Shown piece after piece: positions 63,397-64,000 of a DNA stretch of 64,000 nt; the first letter of the stretch is position 1; each line of letters starts with the position of its first letter. This DNA is from UBA6244 sp963676875 (lineage in GTDB: Bacteria > Bacteroidota > Bacteroidia > Bacteroidales > F082). Made by a program: the position numbers and the translations under genes. The DNA is taken from positions 930,001 through 994,000 of the forward strand of contig OY781436.1 of the NCBI GenBank assembly GCA_963676875.1. Reading direction: 5' to 3'. The notes under the pieces are model-generated. The model did no database searches, was not told where the DNA came from, and saw only the letters and a program-made list of their open reading frames with translations.

Positions 63397-64000
63397 ATGC
63401 ATCCATTTTTAAAAAATAACAGTGATTCCATCATACAAAACTCATCCACCTACGTGGAGGTCATCCAAAAGCGGGCGTTGGAAACTCCTGACCATGTGGT
63501 TTACAGGTTTTTAGAAAATGGAATTGATGAGTCGGAGCACCTTACTTATGCAGCCCTCGACCTGATTGCCAAAAAAGTGGGCCGGGTTCTCCAAGAAAAA
63601 GGCACAAAAGGTGATCGGGTATTGATGCTGTATCCCGCCGGGCTATCCTATATCGCCTCTTTGTTTGGCTGCATGTATAGTGGTTTTATTGGGGTTCCTG
63701 CTTATCCCCCCCGCAAAAACCGGGGCCTTAAGCGGTTGCTCTCGATTATTGCAGATTCGGAAGCCAATTTGTGTTTGCTTACGCGACAAATTTATCAGGA
63801 TATCGAACGGAATTTTGCCGACGAACCCCTTTTGAAAAATATGCAATGGATTGTTTATGAAGATATTGACAACCATAAAGCTTCATCATTTATTCCGACA
63901 GAAATTACTCCTGAAGACATTGCTTTACTTCAATATACTTCGGGTTCCACCGGACATCCCAAGGGTGTGATGATCAGCCAACTCAACCTCTTGTACAATT
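63397..64000 (+). CDS. Fatty-acyl-AMP ligase-like AMP-binding enzyme (N-terminal part)
   Basis: Starts at the ATG at 63397 (MHPFLKNNSDSII) and runs off the right edge; 201 residues are visible. ETPDHVVYRFLENGIDESEHLTY opens the adenylation domain. MLYPAGLSYIASLFGCMYSGFIGVPAYPPRKNRGLKRL, here broken over two lines of family conservation, is characteristic of fatty-acyl-AMP ligases, and the A3 core LQYTSGSTGHPKGVMIS near the edge is the P-loop-like ATP-binding motif. It could be a stand-alone ligase or the loading part of a larger lipid or polyketide synthase. Divergent from the hydrolase-TMTC-KAS III operon with a 101-base shared promoter region. Confidence 0.88.
   Translation, partial: MHPFLKNNSDSIIQNSSTYVEVIQKRALETPDHVVYRFLENGIDESEHLTYAALDLIAKKVGRVLQEKGTKGDRVLMLYPAGLSYIASLFGCMYSGFIGVPAYPPRKNRGLKRLLSIIADSEANLCLLTRQIYQDIERNFADEPLLKNMQWIVYEDIDNHKASSFIPTEITPEDIALLQYTSGSTGHPKGVMISQLNLLYN

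Overview
The window looks like chromosomal DNA of a Bacteroidota bacterium, probably near the Marinilabiliales (the order is an inference from gene content, not a search). Direct signs are several proteins ending in Por-type (type IX secretion, T9SS) sorting domains, a TonB-dependent receptor with a carboxypeptidase-regulatory-like N-terminus, a DUF4290 gene, a three-gene succinate dehydrogenase/fumarate reductase operon in C-A-B order, and Bacteroidota-style promoters (TTTG, about 20 bases, TAnnTTTG) in front of many genes. No rRNA, tRNA, CRISPR array, insertion sequence or phage was recognised.

Layout. 1-6305 (+): end of the division and cell wall cluster, murG (cut by the window edge)-murC-ftsQ-ftsA-ftsZ, then a YqeY-like gene and a terminator. 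6381-9064 (-): ribosomal operon rplM-rpsI-rpsB-tsf. 9674-11744 (+): DUF4290 and murA. 11829-20078 (-): four tandem paralogues coding for secreted Asp-box (BNR) propeller-like proteins with T9SS tails, each with its own terminator. 20247-24941 (-): DsbD-like reductase, tilS and the DNA polymerase III delta' gene. 24942-25523: a repeat array. 25524-29455: a membrane protein, a DUF1295 protein and a secreted adhesin-like protein.

29522-45245 (-) is the accessory core. Three very large T9SS proteins (1166, about 874 and 2781 aa, with beta-helix, LamG and FN3 modules) are interleaved with three tiny proteins of one family, each made of a signal peptide, PPPP, a Gly-rich stretch, PIG-GLFILLGL--AYGGK and a charged tail. 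A TPR-AraC regulator is divergent at 45498-47219. This is the best candidate in the window for an undescribed surface system.

47295-50681 (-) is the sdh/frd operon. 50869-52751 (+) holds an M24 peptidase and a ParE/RelE-type toxin-antitoxin pair. 52921-58756 (-) codes for a tandem-DUF2202 lipoprotein, an oligopeptidase B-like enzyme and a TonB-dependent receptor. 58938-59389 is a second repeat array, related to the first but in inverted orientation. 59390-63295 (-) is a hydrolase, TMTC-like membrane TPR protein and KAS III operon, divergent from a fatty-acyl-AMP-ligase-like gene that runs off the right edge.

Dispersed repeats are a theme: two GACGCTGAT arrays, a family of AACCTGACAGGTT palindromes at gene ends, and other inverted repeats in accessory spacers.
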